22,724 nucleotides of DNA from Thiopseudomonas sp. (GTDB taxonomy: Bacteria; Pseudomonadota; Gammaproteobacteria; Pseudomonadales; Pseudomonadaceae): the NCBI GenBank assembly GCA_023228985.1, contig JALOAC010000033.1:1-22724 (forward strand). Direction: 5' to 3'. The position numbers and the translations under genes are program-made. How positions within the stretch are numbered: the stretch's first letter is position 1; every line of letters starts with the position of its first letter. This document shows positions 1 to 7,139 of this stretch, one piece after another. Below the pieces are notes generated by a model. It saw nothing but the letters and a program-made list of their open reading frames with translations. It searched no databases and was not told the origin of the DNA.

Positions 1-110
1 CACAGATGTGGCTCGATATGCAATCGAAGCACGACCTATGGCAAGCAGAACAACAACCACGCCCGACCATCACTCCGTTTTTCCAGCAACCAGTACTGAC
101 TTCAGATTAA
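1..110 (+). CDS. HigA-like antitoxin, C-terminal fragment
   Basis: The reading frame is open from base 3 to a TAA at 108-110 and gives the last 35 residues of a protein whose start lies outside the window. The fragment contains MWLDMQSKHDLWQAEQQ. This resembles the C-terminal end of HigA/VapI-type XRE-family antitoxins, where a W-L-N-x-Q-x-x-Y-D-L-W pattern follows the helix-turn-helix. Those proteins neutralise a HigB-type mRNA interferase and repress their own operon. The helix-turn-helix itself cannot be seen here, so the call rests on the tail motif alone. A toxin gene, if present, would lie upstream. No obvious terminator separates it from the next gene. Confidence 0.5.
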   Translation, partial: QMWLDMQSKHDLWQAEQQPRPTITPFFQQPVLTSD

Positions 111-174
111 CCGGCACGCTTATTGCTGCTCTGACTCAGCATCATAATTATCACAGCCACAGAAGGAGCCATGC

Positions 175-594
175 ATGAATACGCTAGACGGCATGCTACC
201 AAGCACGATTAACCCAGACAGTCTCCATAAGCGCGAGGCTACCGCAGAACCCCAACCAGTCACGGACAGCTTTGCCGCGGTGTTGCAGCAAACCCAGCAG
301 TCCGCAGCCCAATCAGCCGCAGCTGCCCCCGTAGAAGAAGATCCCCAAGCCACAGAAAAAGCTGAACGCAACGTCGTGGATGAATTTATGGCGTGGATGC
401 AAATGACGCCTGCTGAAAAGCTACGCGATCGAATTCTGAAGGAACTAGGCCTCACTGAAGCAGACTTAGAGGCGATGGACCCAGAGCAACGAACCCAAGT
501 GGAAGCGCTGATTGCGCAAAAAATCCGCGAAGAGCAAGAGCTGCAAAACAACCAAAAAGCAGCTAAAGAGGACAACAAGCTGTTTGGCGCCTAA
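175..594 (+). CDS. conserved hypothetical protein with charged helical motif
   Basis: This encodes 139 residues of unknown function. AAGGAG at 163-168 is 6 nt before the ATG at 175 and decides the start; an ATG at 171 is out of frame. The first ~60 residues are low-complexity (Q, A, P, E rich) and probably disordered. Residues ~65-120 form a charged, probably helical block containing MAWMQMTPAEKLRDRILKEL, followed by GLTEADLEAMDPEQR. I recall similar blocks in short uncharacterised proteobacterial proteins, but no function is established. There is no signal peptide or membrane segment, so it is probably cytoplasmic. CATAAT at 143-148 could be a -10 box, without a convincing -35. The next gene starts 58 bp downstream. 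Confidence 0.7.
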   Translation: MNTLDGMLPSTINPDSLHKREATAEPQPVTDSFAAVLQQTQQSAAQSAAAAPVEEDPQATEKAERNVVDEFMAWMQMTPAEKLRDRILKELGLTEADLEAMDPEQRTQVEALIAQKIREEQELQNNQKAAKEDNKLFGA

Positions 595-652
595 ATGCAC
601 ACGCAGGGTTTTTCGCTATACTAGGGCATCCAAACCCGTAACAGGAAGCAGC

Positions 653-1834
653 ATGTCCAGCACCCTCACCACAGACATTGCCATTATTGGCGGCGGTATC
701 GCCGGCTTGTGGCTCAATGCCCGTTTGCGCCAACAGGGTTTTAGCACCCTGCTCGTGGAACAACACCAGCTTGGCGGTGGGCAATCGGTCTGCTCACAAG
801 GCATTATCCACGGCGGCACTAAGTATGCGTTACACGGCGCACTAACTGGCTCATCTGAAGCCATTGCCGATATGCCTGAGCGTTGGCGCAAGGCATTAAG
901 CGGCGAAGGCGAACTGGATTTGCGCGGCGTGCGCCTATTATCCAATGCACATTACCTGTGGTCGCCCGGCTCTATTGCCAGTAATATGACCAGCTTTTTG
1001 GCCAGTAAAGCCATGCGCGGCCGCGTCGATGCGGTCAAAGGCGAACAACTGCCACCCGCGCTGCAAGACAAAGGCTTCAAAGGCCGCGTCTACCGCTTAG
1101 CCGAACTGGTGTTTGATGTGCCCAGCTTGGTCAAGCGTTTAACTGAGCTGGCCGGTGATTCTTTATTACACAGCCCCGAGCTGACGCCGCTGTTGGATGC
1201 CCAGCAGCAACTCATCGGTTTACAGGCCGGTGGGGTGCGCATTCAAGCACAGCGCTATATTCTTTGTGCCGGCGAAGGCACTCAAGACGTGCTCAACCAG
1301 TTGCATATCGACAAACCGCAACAGCAAGTGCGCCCTTTGCACATGGTGCTCGTCAAAGGCACCGCGCTAAAACCGATTTATGCCCACTGCTTAGGTGCGG
1401 GCAGCAAACCGCGCATTACCATTACCACCCACCCCGCGCCCGATGGTGACTGGGTTTGGTATCTAGGCGGTAATTTGGCCGAAGCCGATGGCGTCGCCCG
1501 TGATGAAGCGGCACAAATCAACGCCGCCCAGCGCGAGTTGCGCGAACTCATGCCTTGGTTGGAGCAAACAGGCCTTAAGTGGCGCTGCGTTAGAATTAAC
1601 CGCGCCGAACCCGCGCAAAACAATCTGGTACGGCCTGACACCGCTTTCTTAGCGGAACGCGGCCAGGTGCTGGTGACTTGGCCGACTAAACTGGCTTTAG
1701 CGCCTGACTTGGCGGATAAAGTCATTAGCAGCCTCGCCCAGCAGGGTATCAAGCCCACAGCGCACCTTGCATTACCCGCATTACCTCAGCCACCTATAGC
1801 CCTCGCCCCTTGGGAGCATCTTTTTAATGAGTAG
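653..1834 (+). CDS. FAD-dependent oxidoreductase (DadA/glycine-oxidase type)
   Basis: This is a 393-residue putative flavoprotein. The N-terminus carries an FAD-binding Rossmann motif, IIGGGIAGLW (GGGIAG at residues 13-18), ending in E36, which would contact the adenosine ribose. This fits the DAO superfamily of amine or hydroxy-acid oxidoreductases; the substrate cannot be read from the sequence. The frame is open upstream to 512, but that stretch overlaps the preceding gene in another frame and lacks the family N-terminus. ATG 653, with AGGAAG at 642-647 before it, is therefore the better start. TATACT at 617-622 could be a -10 box, but no good -35 is seen. The stop overlaps the following aldo/keto reductase by 8 nt, indicating translational coupling. 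The pair resembles adjacent P. aeruginosa genes (PA4991/PA4992 by memory). Confidence 0.8.
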   Translation: MSSTLTTDIAIIGGGIAGLWLNARLRQQGFSTLLVEQHQLGGGQSVCSQGIIHGGTKYALHGALTGSSEAIADMPERWRKALSGEGELDLRGVRLLSNAHYLWSPGSIASNMTSFLASKAMRGRVDAVKGEQLPPALQDKGFKGRVYRLAELVFDVPSLVKRLTELAGDSLLHSPELTPLLDAQQQLIGLQAGGVRIQAQRYILCAGEGTQDVLNQLHIDKPQQQVRPLHMVLVKGTALKPIYAHCLGAGSKPRITITTHPAPDGDWVWYLGGNLAEADGVARDEAAQINAAQRELRELMPWLEQTGLKWRCVRINRAEPAQNNLVRPDTAFLAERGQVLVTWPTKLALAPDLADKVISSLAQQGIKPTAHLALPALPQPPIALAPWEHLFNE

Positions 1835-2639
1835 TTTGCACGACTTTTATCGCCCACTTGGACAGTCCGGCCCTTTGGTTTCACCCCTAGGGTTAGGCAC
1901 GGTCAAGCTGGGCCGTAATCAAGGGGTTAAATACCCCACGGGGTTTAATTTGCCCGACGATGCCAGCGCTTTGAATTTACTCGCACAAGCCAAAGACCTC
2001 GGCATTAACCTGCTCGATACCGCGCCAGCCTATGGCATTAGCGAAGAACGCTTAGGCACTCTGCTGCAGGGGCAGCGTCAAGATTGGGTGATTGCCAGCA
2101 AAGTAGGCGAGGAATTTGAAGAGGGACGCTCCTGGTTTGATTTTAGCGCCACGCACACCCGCTTTTCGGTTGAGCGCAGCCTTAAACGCCTGAATACCAA
2201 TTACTTAGATATGGTCTTGGTGCACTCTGACGGCAATGATTTGCAGGTGCTGGAACAAACCGATGTGTACAGCACCCTCGCGCAACTCAAGCAAGAAGGA
2301 AAAATCGGTCAGTTTGGTTTTTCTGGTAAAACCGTTGCCGGTGGCTTGCTTGCTTTAGAGCAAGGCGACTGCGCCATGGTGACTTTCAACCTGAACGAGC
2401 AGGATGAAAAGCCAGTCTTGGATTACGCTGCTGAGCACGGCAAAGCCATTTTGATTAAAAAAGCCCTCGCCAGTGGACATATCTGCCTAGACCCCAGCAT
2501 CAACCCCATCCGCGCCAGCTTTGACTTGGTACTCGGTCACCCCGGCACCACCAGCGCCGTCGTCGGCACCATCACCCCGAAACACCTACACGAAAACGTG
2601 ACACAGGCGATAGCGGCTCTAACCGCAGCCAATCGATAA
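1827..2639 (+). CDS. aldo/keto reductase
   Basis: This is a 270-residue NAD(P)H-dependent reductase of the AKR superfamily. The catalytic tetrad is readable: D64 and Y69 in LLDTAPAYG, K92 in WVIASKVG and H133 in MVLVHSDG. The start of the barrel, LGLGTVKLGR, is at residues 21-30. It is somewhat shorter than the usual 300-330 residues, with most of the shortening in the C-terminal loops that set substrate specificity. It starts 8 nt inside the preceding oxidoreductase gene with GGGAG at 1812-1816 before it, so the two are almost certainly co-translated and may act in one pathway. The physiological substrate is unknown. It is followed by the 304-bp noncoding repeat region. Confidence 0.87.
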   Translation: MSSLHDFYRPLGQSGPLVSPLGLGTVKLGRNQGVKYPTGFNLPDDASALNLLAQAKDLGINLLDTAPAYGISEERLGTLLQGQRQDWVIASKVGEEFEEGRSWFDFSATHTRFSVERSLKRLNTNYLDMVLVHSDGNDLQVLEQTDVYSTLAQLKQEGKIGQFGFSGKTVAGGLLALEQGDCAMVTFNLNEQDEKPVLDYAAEHGKAILIKKALASGHICLDPSINPIRASFDLVLGHPGTTSAVVGTITPKHLHENVTQAIAALTAANR

Positions 2640-2737
2640 CCAAAAGACACAATGCGAGCTATCCGACTTGTTGGAGCGCAACTTTACGCGAATCGGGCTG
2701 ACCAGCAGCGGATAGGCTTAATCCTGAAATTTTGGAT

Positions 2738-2927
2738 TTGGCTTAACTAGCGCAAAACCTCAACCAAGGCACAGTCAAATGTGGGACCTGACTTGTCAGG
2801 GAACCGGAGTTTAAGCCATGGCACGGAATTAGAGCCTCTTGCTCAGTTCTGGCTTGGGTGCATTCCCCGTTCCCCGACAAGTCGGGTCCCACAAAAGCCG
2901 AGCTCGCAGGTGCTAAGCTAGTCTAAG
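2738..2927. repeat. long imperfect inverted repeat enclosing the REP pair
   Basis: Outside the REP palindromes the symmetry continues imperfectly. TTGGCTTAACTAGC at 2738-2751 matches the reverse complement of bases around 2914-2928 (TTGGCTTAGACTAGC) with one inserted base. Scattered matches (ACCT, GGC) lie between these arms and the REP units. This suggests a larger degenerate palindromic element of about 190 bp. The outer boundaries are uncertain by a few bases. Confidence 0.45.
2780..2893. repeat. REPIN-like inverted pair of REP palindromes
   Basis: Two 24-nt units lie in opposite orientation at 2780-2803 and 2870-2893 and differ at only 2 positions when one is reverse-complemented. Each starts TGTGGGACC on its own strand and contains a 6-bp hairpin. 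The first is CCTGACTTGTCAGG; the second, on the plus strand, is CCCGACAAGTCGGG. The two differences are a T-A pair replaced by a C-G pair, so pairing is preserved. A head of GTGG followed by a short palindrome is typical of Pseudomonas REP sequences mobilised by RAYT (TnpA-REP) transposases. No such transposase is in the window. Confidence 0.65.
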
Positions 2928-2943
2928 CCAAGCTCGACTGTTT

Positions 2944-4371
2944 TTAAGACTTACTTGTTTGTTGGATTTTTTCGACAATGGCGGTGGTGGAGCTGTTCTC
3001 GACCAAGCCCAGTACGCGCACTTCGCCACCGTAGCCATATACGATATCCGCGCCTACGACCTGCTCAACCCCATAATCACCGCCCTTGACCAGCACATCA
3101 GGCTGCAGCACGCGCAGCAAGTCTTCCGGCGTATCCTCCGCAAAACTCACCACCCAGTCCACTGCGCCCAAACCGGCCAGTACCGCCATACGGCGCTCGA
3201 CTGTATTAATCGGCCGACCCGGACCTTTTAAGCGCGTTACCGAGGCATCGCCATTGACGGCAACAATCAGACGATCGCCTTGCTCACGGGCTTGCTCCAA
3301 GTAACTCACGTGTCCGGCGTGCAAAATATCAAAGCAACCGTTAGTAAAGACCACTCGTTCACCTTGAGCTTTAGCTTCGGCGACTGCAGCCTGCAGTTGT
3401 TGTAAGCCCAGCACGCCACGCCCCGACGCCAGTTCACCCTGCAACACGCGTCTCAGCTCTGGCGCACTAATCGCCGCCGTACCTAGCTTGCCGACCACGA
3501 CCCCAGCCGCCAAGTTAGCCAAGTGCATAGCTTCTGGCATGCCTTCGCCAGCCGCCAGCGCCGTAGCTAATGTGGAAATCACCGTATCGCCTGCACCTGT
3601 TACATCAAACACTTCACGGGCTTGGGCAGGTAAGTGGATAACCGGCTGCTCAGCACGAATCAACGTCATGCCCTGCTCACCCCGGGTAATCAGCAAGGCT
3701 TCAAGCTGTAAATCTTTCAGCATCTGCACGCCACGCTCGATAAGCGCCTGCTCATCAGCACACTCACCCGCCACGGTTTCAAACTCAGCCAAATTAGGCG
3801 TCAGTAACGTTGCGCCACGGTAGATAGAAAAATCCTGCCCTTTAGGATCAGCCAACACCGCGACACCCTTGGCTTTAGCCGCTTGGATCAACTGCTGATG
3901 ATTTTGCAAACTGCCTTTGCCGTAATCTGACAACACCAGCACTTTGACTTTATCTAATAATCCTTCAACGGTGGCCAACAAGGCGGCAGTATCCGTGTTA
4001 AAGCACTCTTCAAAATCCATCCGCAACAACTGCTGCTGGCGGCTCATCGCACGCAATTTAACAATGGTCGGCTGTTCAGCGACCTGCTGAAACTCCGTAT
4101 AGACGCCAACCGAATGCAGCTGCTCAGCCAGTGCAGCAGCAGCCTCATCCGCTCCGGTGACACCGACTAAATACGCCGGCGCGCCCAAAGCGGCGATGTT
4201 CAACGCTACGTTGGCCGCACCACCAGGACGGTCTTCCGTGCGCGTCACTTTGATAATAGGTACAGGCGCTTCAGGCGAAATACGCGAAGTGCTGCCGTAC
4301 CAATAACGGTCTAACATGACATCCCCCACCACTAACACAGGGGCTTGATCAAAGGGTGGAAAGGATTGCAT
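2944..4371 (-). CDS. hldE: bifunctional heptose-7-phosphate kinase / heptose-1-phosphate adenylyltransferase HldE
   Basis: This 475-residue protein (E. coli 477) makes ADP-glycero-manno-heptose for the LPS inner core. The N-terminal half is a ribokinase-fold (PfkB) kinase that phosphorylates heptose 7-phosphate. It has VVGDVMLDRYWYG at residues 14-26, PGGAANVA at 49-56 and the catalytic GAGD at 259-262. The C-terminal half, from about 338, is the adenylyltransferase, with TNGCFDILHAGH containing the HxGH nucleotide-binding motif at 351-354. An upstream in-frame extension of 13 residues is rejected: ATG 4371 has CGGAGTTGTT immediately before it and matches the family N-terminus. It is the last gene of the minus-strand run, 100 bp after lrgB. 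In many pseudomonads hldE sits near msbA, so the lrgAB neighbourhood is different here. Confidence 0.96.
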   Translation of the reverse strand: MQSFPPFDQAPVLVVGDVMLDRYWYGSTSRISPEAPVPIIKVTRTEDRPGGAANVALNIAALGAPAYLVGVTGADEAAAALAEQLHSVGVYTEFQQVAEQPTIVKLRAMSRQQQLLRMDFEECFNTDTAALLATVEGLLDKVKVLVLSDYGKGSLQNHQQLIQAAKAKGVAVLADPKGQDFSIYRGATLLTPNLAEFETVAGECADEQALIERGVQMLKDLQLEALLITRGEQGMTLIRAEQPVIHLPAQAREVFDVTGAGDTVISTLATALAAGEGMPEAMHLANLAAGVVVGKLGTAAISAPELRRVLQGELASGRGVLGLQQLQAAVAEAKAQGERVVFTNGCFDILHAGHVSYLEQAREQGDRLIVAVNGDASVTRLKGPGRPINTVERRMAVLAGLGAVDWVVSFAEDTPEDLLRVLQPDVLVKGGDYGVEQVVGADIVYGYGGEVRVLGLVENSSTTAIVEKIQQTSKS

Positions 4372-4471
4372 AACAACTCCGGACAACGGGACAATAAAAT
4401 AGAAACACAAAACTGGGCGCGGCGCTCATGACCTGAGAAGCCTCTGAGCCAAGCAGTACGGAAACGAACAG

Positions 4472-5188
4472 CTAGCTCAGCATCGCCACTACCAGCGGCA
4501 AGGCCACAGCCGTCATCACCCCCATCATGCTCATGGCTAACGCAGAGAACGCACCCACCTCATCACCTTCTTGCAAGGCGCGCGCGGTACCTATGGCATG
4601 CGCCACCATACCCAGCGCCATACCCACTGCTGCTGGATGCACCACACGAAACAGGCGCAACAACTCCACACCAAACATAGCGCCTAGCATGCCGGTAATC
4701 ATCACAAACACCGCTGCCAACGACGCCGAGCCGCCAATCTCATCCGCCACCAGCATCGCAATCGGCGTAGTCACTGATTTAGGCGCTAACGCCATTACCA
4801 CCAGATGCTCAGCACCGAGTAGCCAGGCGATACCCACTCCAAGCACAGTGGCAAAAGTACCGGCCACCACCAGCGTGATCAGGGTTGGAAACAATACTTC
4901 CCTAACGCGTTTAATGTTTTGATACAGCGGCACAGCCAAAGCCACAGTAGCTGGCCCTAAGAGCAAAATTAACAACTGAGTATTGGCTCTATAGAGCTGA
5001 TAATCCATACCCAGTAGCAGCAAAATCGCCACGATCATCATCACCGCAACCAGCAGGGGCTGAAAAATCATCAGCTTGGTTTTTGCATAAAGAGCTTGCG
5101 CCAACTGGTATGCACCTAAGGTAATGCCCACTGAAAACAAGGGGTGTTCAATAACTGCTGTCAGTGCGCCATGCCAATCCAGTGTCAT
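4472..5188 (-). CDS. lrgB: LrgB/CidB family membrane protein
   Basis: This is a 238-residue, very hydrophobic protein with about seven predicted membrane segments, no signal peptide and the length typical of LrgB/CidB/YohK. A characteristic family stretch is APKSVTTPIAMLVADEIGG in the middle of the protein. Classical work treats LrgAB/CidAB as holin/antiholin-like regulators of murein hydrolase activity. Later work in Bacillus and Streptococcus links the pair to pyruvate uptake, and a fused plant homologue exports glycolate and glycerate. The substrate here cannot be assigned. Its ATG overlaps the lrgA stop as ATGA at 5185-5188, so the two are translationally coupled. Confidence 0.87.
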   Translation of the reverse strand: MTLDWHGALTAVIEHPLFSVGITLGAYQLAQALYAKTKLMIFQPLLVAVMMIVAILLLLGMDYQLYRANTQLLILLLGPATVALAVPLYQNIKRVREVLFPTLITLVVAGTFATVLGVGIAWLLGAEHLVVMALAPKSVTTPIAMLVADEIGGSASLAAVFVMITGMLGAMFGVELLRLFRVVHPAAVGMALGMVAHAIGTARALQEGDEVGAFSALAMSMMGVMTAVALPLVVAMLS

Positions 5189-5547
5189 GCCTGCTCCTTA
5201 CGCTTAAGTTGGCGCTCGATAAGCTTTTGCATCAACCATCCAGCAAAGACAATAGACACAGCTACAGACACAACTAATGCCGTAGCTATGGCCCAAAAAT
5301 CGGCAGCAATATCGGAAAAATGCACAATCACACCAACAGCCGGCGGCAATAACAACACCGGCAAATAGCGCAGTAAACCTGATGCAGCCTCATTAATTGG
5401 CTCATTAACCTTGCCTACGATTAACAAGTAAATAAACAGTAATACCAGACCGATAATCGGCCCCGGCAAAACCGGCATAAGTAAGACATTCAAAGCGCTA
5501 CCCAACAATTGAAATAGCACTAAAATAGTTAATCCACGTAATAACAT
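5185..5547 (-). CDS. lrgA: LrgA/CidA family membrane protein
   Basis: This is a small (120-residue) membrane protein of the CidA/LrgA (YohJ) family with about four hydrophobic segments. The family region containing LPGPIIGLVLLF is followed by a second segment around YLPVLLLPPAVGVIVHF. An upstream GTG at 5562 would add five residues, but ATG 5547 is preferred because AAGGG lies 7 nt before it. It forms an operon with lrgB (4-nt overlap). Its product and LrgB probably act together in the inner membrane as a holin-like pair or small-acid transporter. The family is often under a LytTR or LysR regulator, but none is seen in the window. Confidence 0.86.
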   Translation of the reverse strand: MLLRGLTILVLFQLLGSALNVLLMPVLPGPIIGLVLLFIYLLIVGKVNEPINEAASGLLRYLPVLLLPPAVGVIVHFSDIAADFWAIATALVVSVAVSIVFAGWLMQKLIERQLKRKEQA

Positions 5548-5585
5548 TGAACACCCTTCCACCTGTATATATCACACATTTAAAT

Positions 5586-5615
5586 ACTATAAAAACATCA
5601 GCTCTTTTAGCTCAA
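5586..5615 (-). promoter_or_regulatory. candidate sigma-70 promoter of lrgAB
   Basis: Read on the minus strand, TTGAGC (5610-5615) and TATAGT (5586-5591) are separated by 18 bp, about 40 bp before the lrgA ATG. This implies lrgAB can be transcribed independently of folB-folK. Confidence 0.45.
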
Positions 5616-5638
5616 TCAGGCTACTCACGAGCCACTGA

Positions 5639-6175
5639 TTAAGCTTTGCCGGACTTTACCAGCAACTCCGGCGGCGTCAATACCTGCTCGCGCCAACTCA
5701 TCGCATAGGGCCAAAGCTTTTGCTTGCTCGCTGTTTGCTGCCACAACTGGGCAAAACACTGCTGACGTTCTGGGTGTATTTCACTTGGTGCAAGCAATGC
5801 TAACGGCCATAAAACAAACGCATTGTGCAGTATTTCCCCGCGCGGCAAGCTCACACCAGCACAGCAGCCCACTTGCTGCCCATAGAGCAACAAGTCGATA
5901 TCTAGCGGCAAACTGATTCGATTAGCTGTATCACGACCATGGCAGAGTTCAATTTGTTTAAGACAACCAACTAACTCTGTCACTGACATGCTCGTCTTTA
6001 AACCCACCACCATATTCAAAAAACAATCGCTGCAGATACCCACCGCTTCGCTTTCAAAAACCGGCGAGCAGCTTAGCTCACCAAACACTTGCTTCAGGCT
6101 ATCCAGTGCTGCGCGCAAATGAGCTTCGCGCTCAATATTACTGCCTAGCCCTAAATAAACTTGGATTAGCGACAT
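5639..6175 (-). CDS. folK: 2-amino-4-hydroxy-6-hydroxymethyldihydropteridine pyrophosphokinase (FolK-like)
   Basis: This 178-residue HPPK-family protein would transfer pyrophosphate from ATP to 6-hydroxymethyl-7,8-dihydropterin, the step after FolB in folate synthesis. The N-terminal VYLGLGSNIE is the family signature. The Mg-binding pair is present in PLDIDLLLYG (E. coli D95/D97 equivalents), as is the R of IELCHGR (R82 equivalent). The catalytic loop is shorter than in E. coli and reads ANRISLPLDID where E. coli has ERWGPRTLDLD, so the W89 and R92 equivalents are missing. I recall the same PLDID pattern in other pseudomonad FolK proteins encoded beside folB, so it may be a clade feature. 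It starts 10 nt inside folB, indicating translational coupling. A canonical second folK may exist elsewhere. Confidence 0.85.
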   Translation of the reverse strand: MSLIQVYLGLGSNIEREAHLRAALDSLKQVFGELSCSPVFESEAVGICSDCFLNMVVGLKTSMSVTELVGCLKQIELCHGRDTANRISLPLDIDLLLYGQQVGCCAGVSLPRGEILHNAFVLWPLALLAPSEIHPERQQCFAQLWQQTASKQKLWPYAMSWREQVLTPPELLVKSGKA

Positions 6176-6519
6176 CCGCGCTCAATCTCCACGCCTACAC
6201 CTGCAGCCTGAGGTATCGCCGCTGGCTTGGTTATTTTCAACCTTAACCAAGGCATGGCGAACTCTTTGAGCAGCAGTTCAGCCAAGCGTTCAGCAAAGGT
6301 TTCCACCAACTCAAAAGCATGCTGTGCAGCAAATTGCTCAACCCGCTGACAGACAGCAGAATAATCCAACGCTAAATTGAGCCGATCCTCTACAGCAGCA
6401 GGTCGGTTATCCCAAGCCATGGTTAAATCTATAAGCAGTTTTTGTGTGCTGGTGCGCTCCCAGTCATAAACGCCGATGACGGTATCCACCTGCAGCTGCT
6501 CAATAAAAACTCTATCCAC
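6166..6519 (-). CDS. folB: dihydroneopterin aldolase FolB
   Basis: This is a 117-residue homo-oligomeric enzyme converting 7,8-dihydroneopterin to 6-hydroxymethyl-7,8-dihydropterin and glycolaldehyde. The N-terminus VFIEQLQVDTVIGVYDWER matches E. coli FolB closely. E21, the pterin-anchoring E73 in FELVETFAERLA and the catalytic lysine K98 in KITKPAAIP are all present. The start is GTG at 6519; it gives the expected family N-terminus and no in-frame ATG fits better. It overlaps folK by 10 nt. It is divergent from plsY across a 50-bp gap, an arrangement I recall from other pseudomonads. Confidence 0.95.
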   Translation of the reverse strand: MDRVFIEQLQVDTVIGVYDWERTSTQKLLIDLTMAWDNRPAAVEDRLNLALDYSAVCQRVEQFAAQHAFELVETFAERLAELLLKEFAMPWLRLKITKPAAIPQAAGVGVEIERGCR

Positions 6520-6569
6520 TGTGCTGTTACCCCGCTAGAATCAAACAATCATCGCTTGGATTCTGGTTA

Positions 6570-7139
6570 ATGTTCATTGCCCTTTTCCTTTGCGCCTACC
6601 TGTTAGGCTCCGTTTCTTTCGCTGTTTTGCTTAGCCGGCATTACGGCACGGCTGACCCGCGCCAACTGGGCTCGGGCAATCCCGGTGCCAGTAATATGTT
6701 TCGTGTCGCTGGCAAACGCTTGGCGATTCTGACTTTTATCGGTGATTTAAGCAAAGGCTTGCTGCCTATTTTACTGGCGCGCTGGCTGGGTTTAACCCAG
6801 CACGAGCAGGCTTGGATTGGCTTGGCTGCTGTGGTTGGCCATCAGTACCCTGTATTTTATAAGCTTAAAGGCGGCAAAGGCGTATCTACTACCGCTGGCA
6901 TGCTGCTGGGTTTATATCCGCCGGCAGCGTTGCTGGCTTTGTCGGTGTGGCTGCTTACGTTTTACCTGACCCGCACCAGCTCACTCGCGGCATTAAGCGC
7001 CTTACCTCTAACCTTGCCGCTGCTAGCATGGCAGCAACCACAGGCCTTGCTGCCCGCCAGCCTCTTAACGCTATTATTGGTCTGGCGACACCGCTCTAAC
7101 TTAAAAAACTTACTGGCCGGAACCGAGCGGCGCTTTTAA
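6570..7139 (+). CDS. plsY: acyl-phosphate:glycerol-3-phosphate acyltransferase PlsY
   Basis: This 189-residue integral membrane enzyme acylates glycerol-3-phosphate from acyl-phosphate, the first step of phospholipid synthesis in the PlsX/PlsY route. The three conserved loops are present: GSVSFAVLLSR near the N-terminus, GSGNPGASNMFR around residues 35-46, and KGGKGVSTTAGMLLG around residues 99-113. Five or so hydrophobic segments match the family. It starts at ATG 6570, divergent from folB with only 50 bp between. TAGAAT at 6536-6541 may be a -10 box, with no clear -35. Its stop codon overlaps the tsaD stop on the opposite strand. Confidence 0.95.
   Translation: MFIALFLCAYLLGSVSFAVLLSRHYGTADPRQLGSGNPGASNMFRVAGKRLAILTFIGDLSKGLLPILLARWLGLTQHEQAWIGLAAVVGHQYPVFYKLKGGKGVSTTAGMLLGLYPPAALLALSVWLLTFYLTRTSSLAALSALPLTLPLLAWQQPQALLPASLLTLLLVWRHRSNLKNLLAGTERRF

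Larger units (their letters stand above)
2640..2943. other. noncoding region between convergent genes
   Basis: No credible coding frame is present in these 304 bases between the aldo/keto reductase and hldE, which converge here. The region holds the REPIN-like element described separately, inside a longer imperfect inverted repeat. No classical hairpin-plus-T-run terminator is visible on either strand, so these palindromes may end or stabilise both transcripts. Confidence 0.7.

Noticed and set aside
120..578. Open frame on the minus strand opposite the small conserved gene
   Set aside because: It is antisense to a gene with a clear ribosome-binding site, is rich in S, C and A with no family resemblance, and has no start signal of its own.
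512..652. Upstream extension of the FAD oxidoreductase
   Set aside because: The added 47 residues are lysine-rich, overlap the previous gene out of frame and precede the Rossmann motif that normally starts such proteins.
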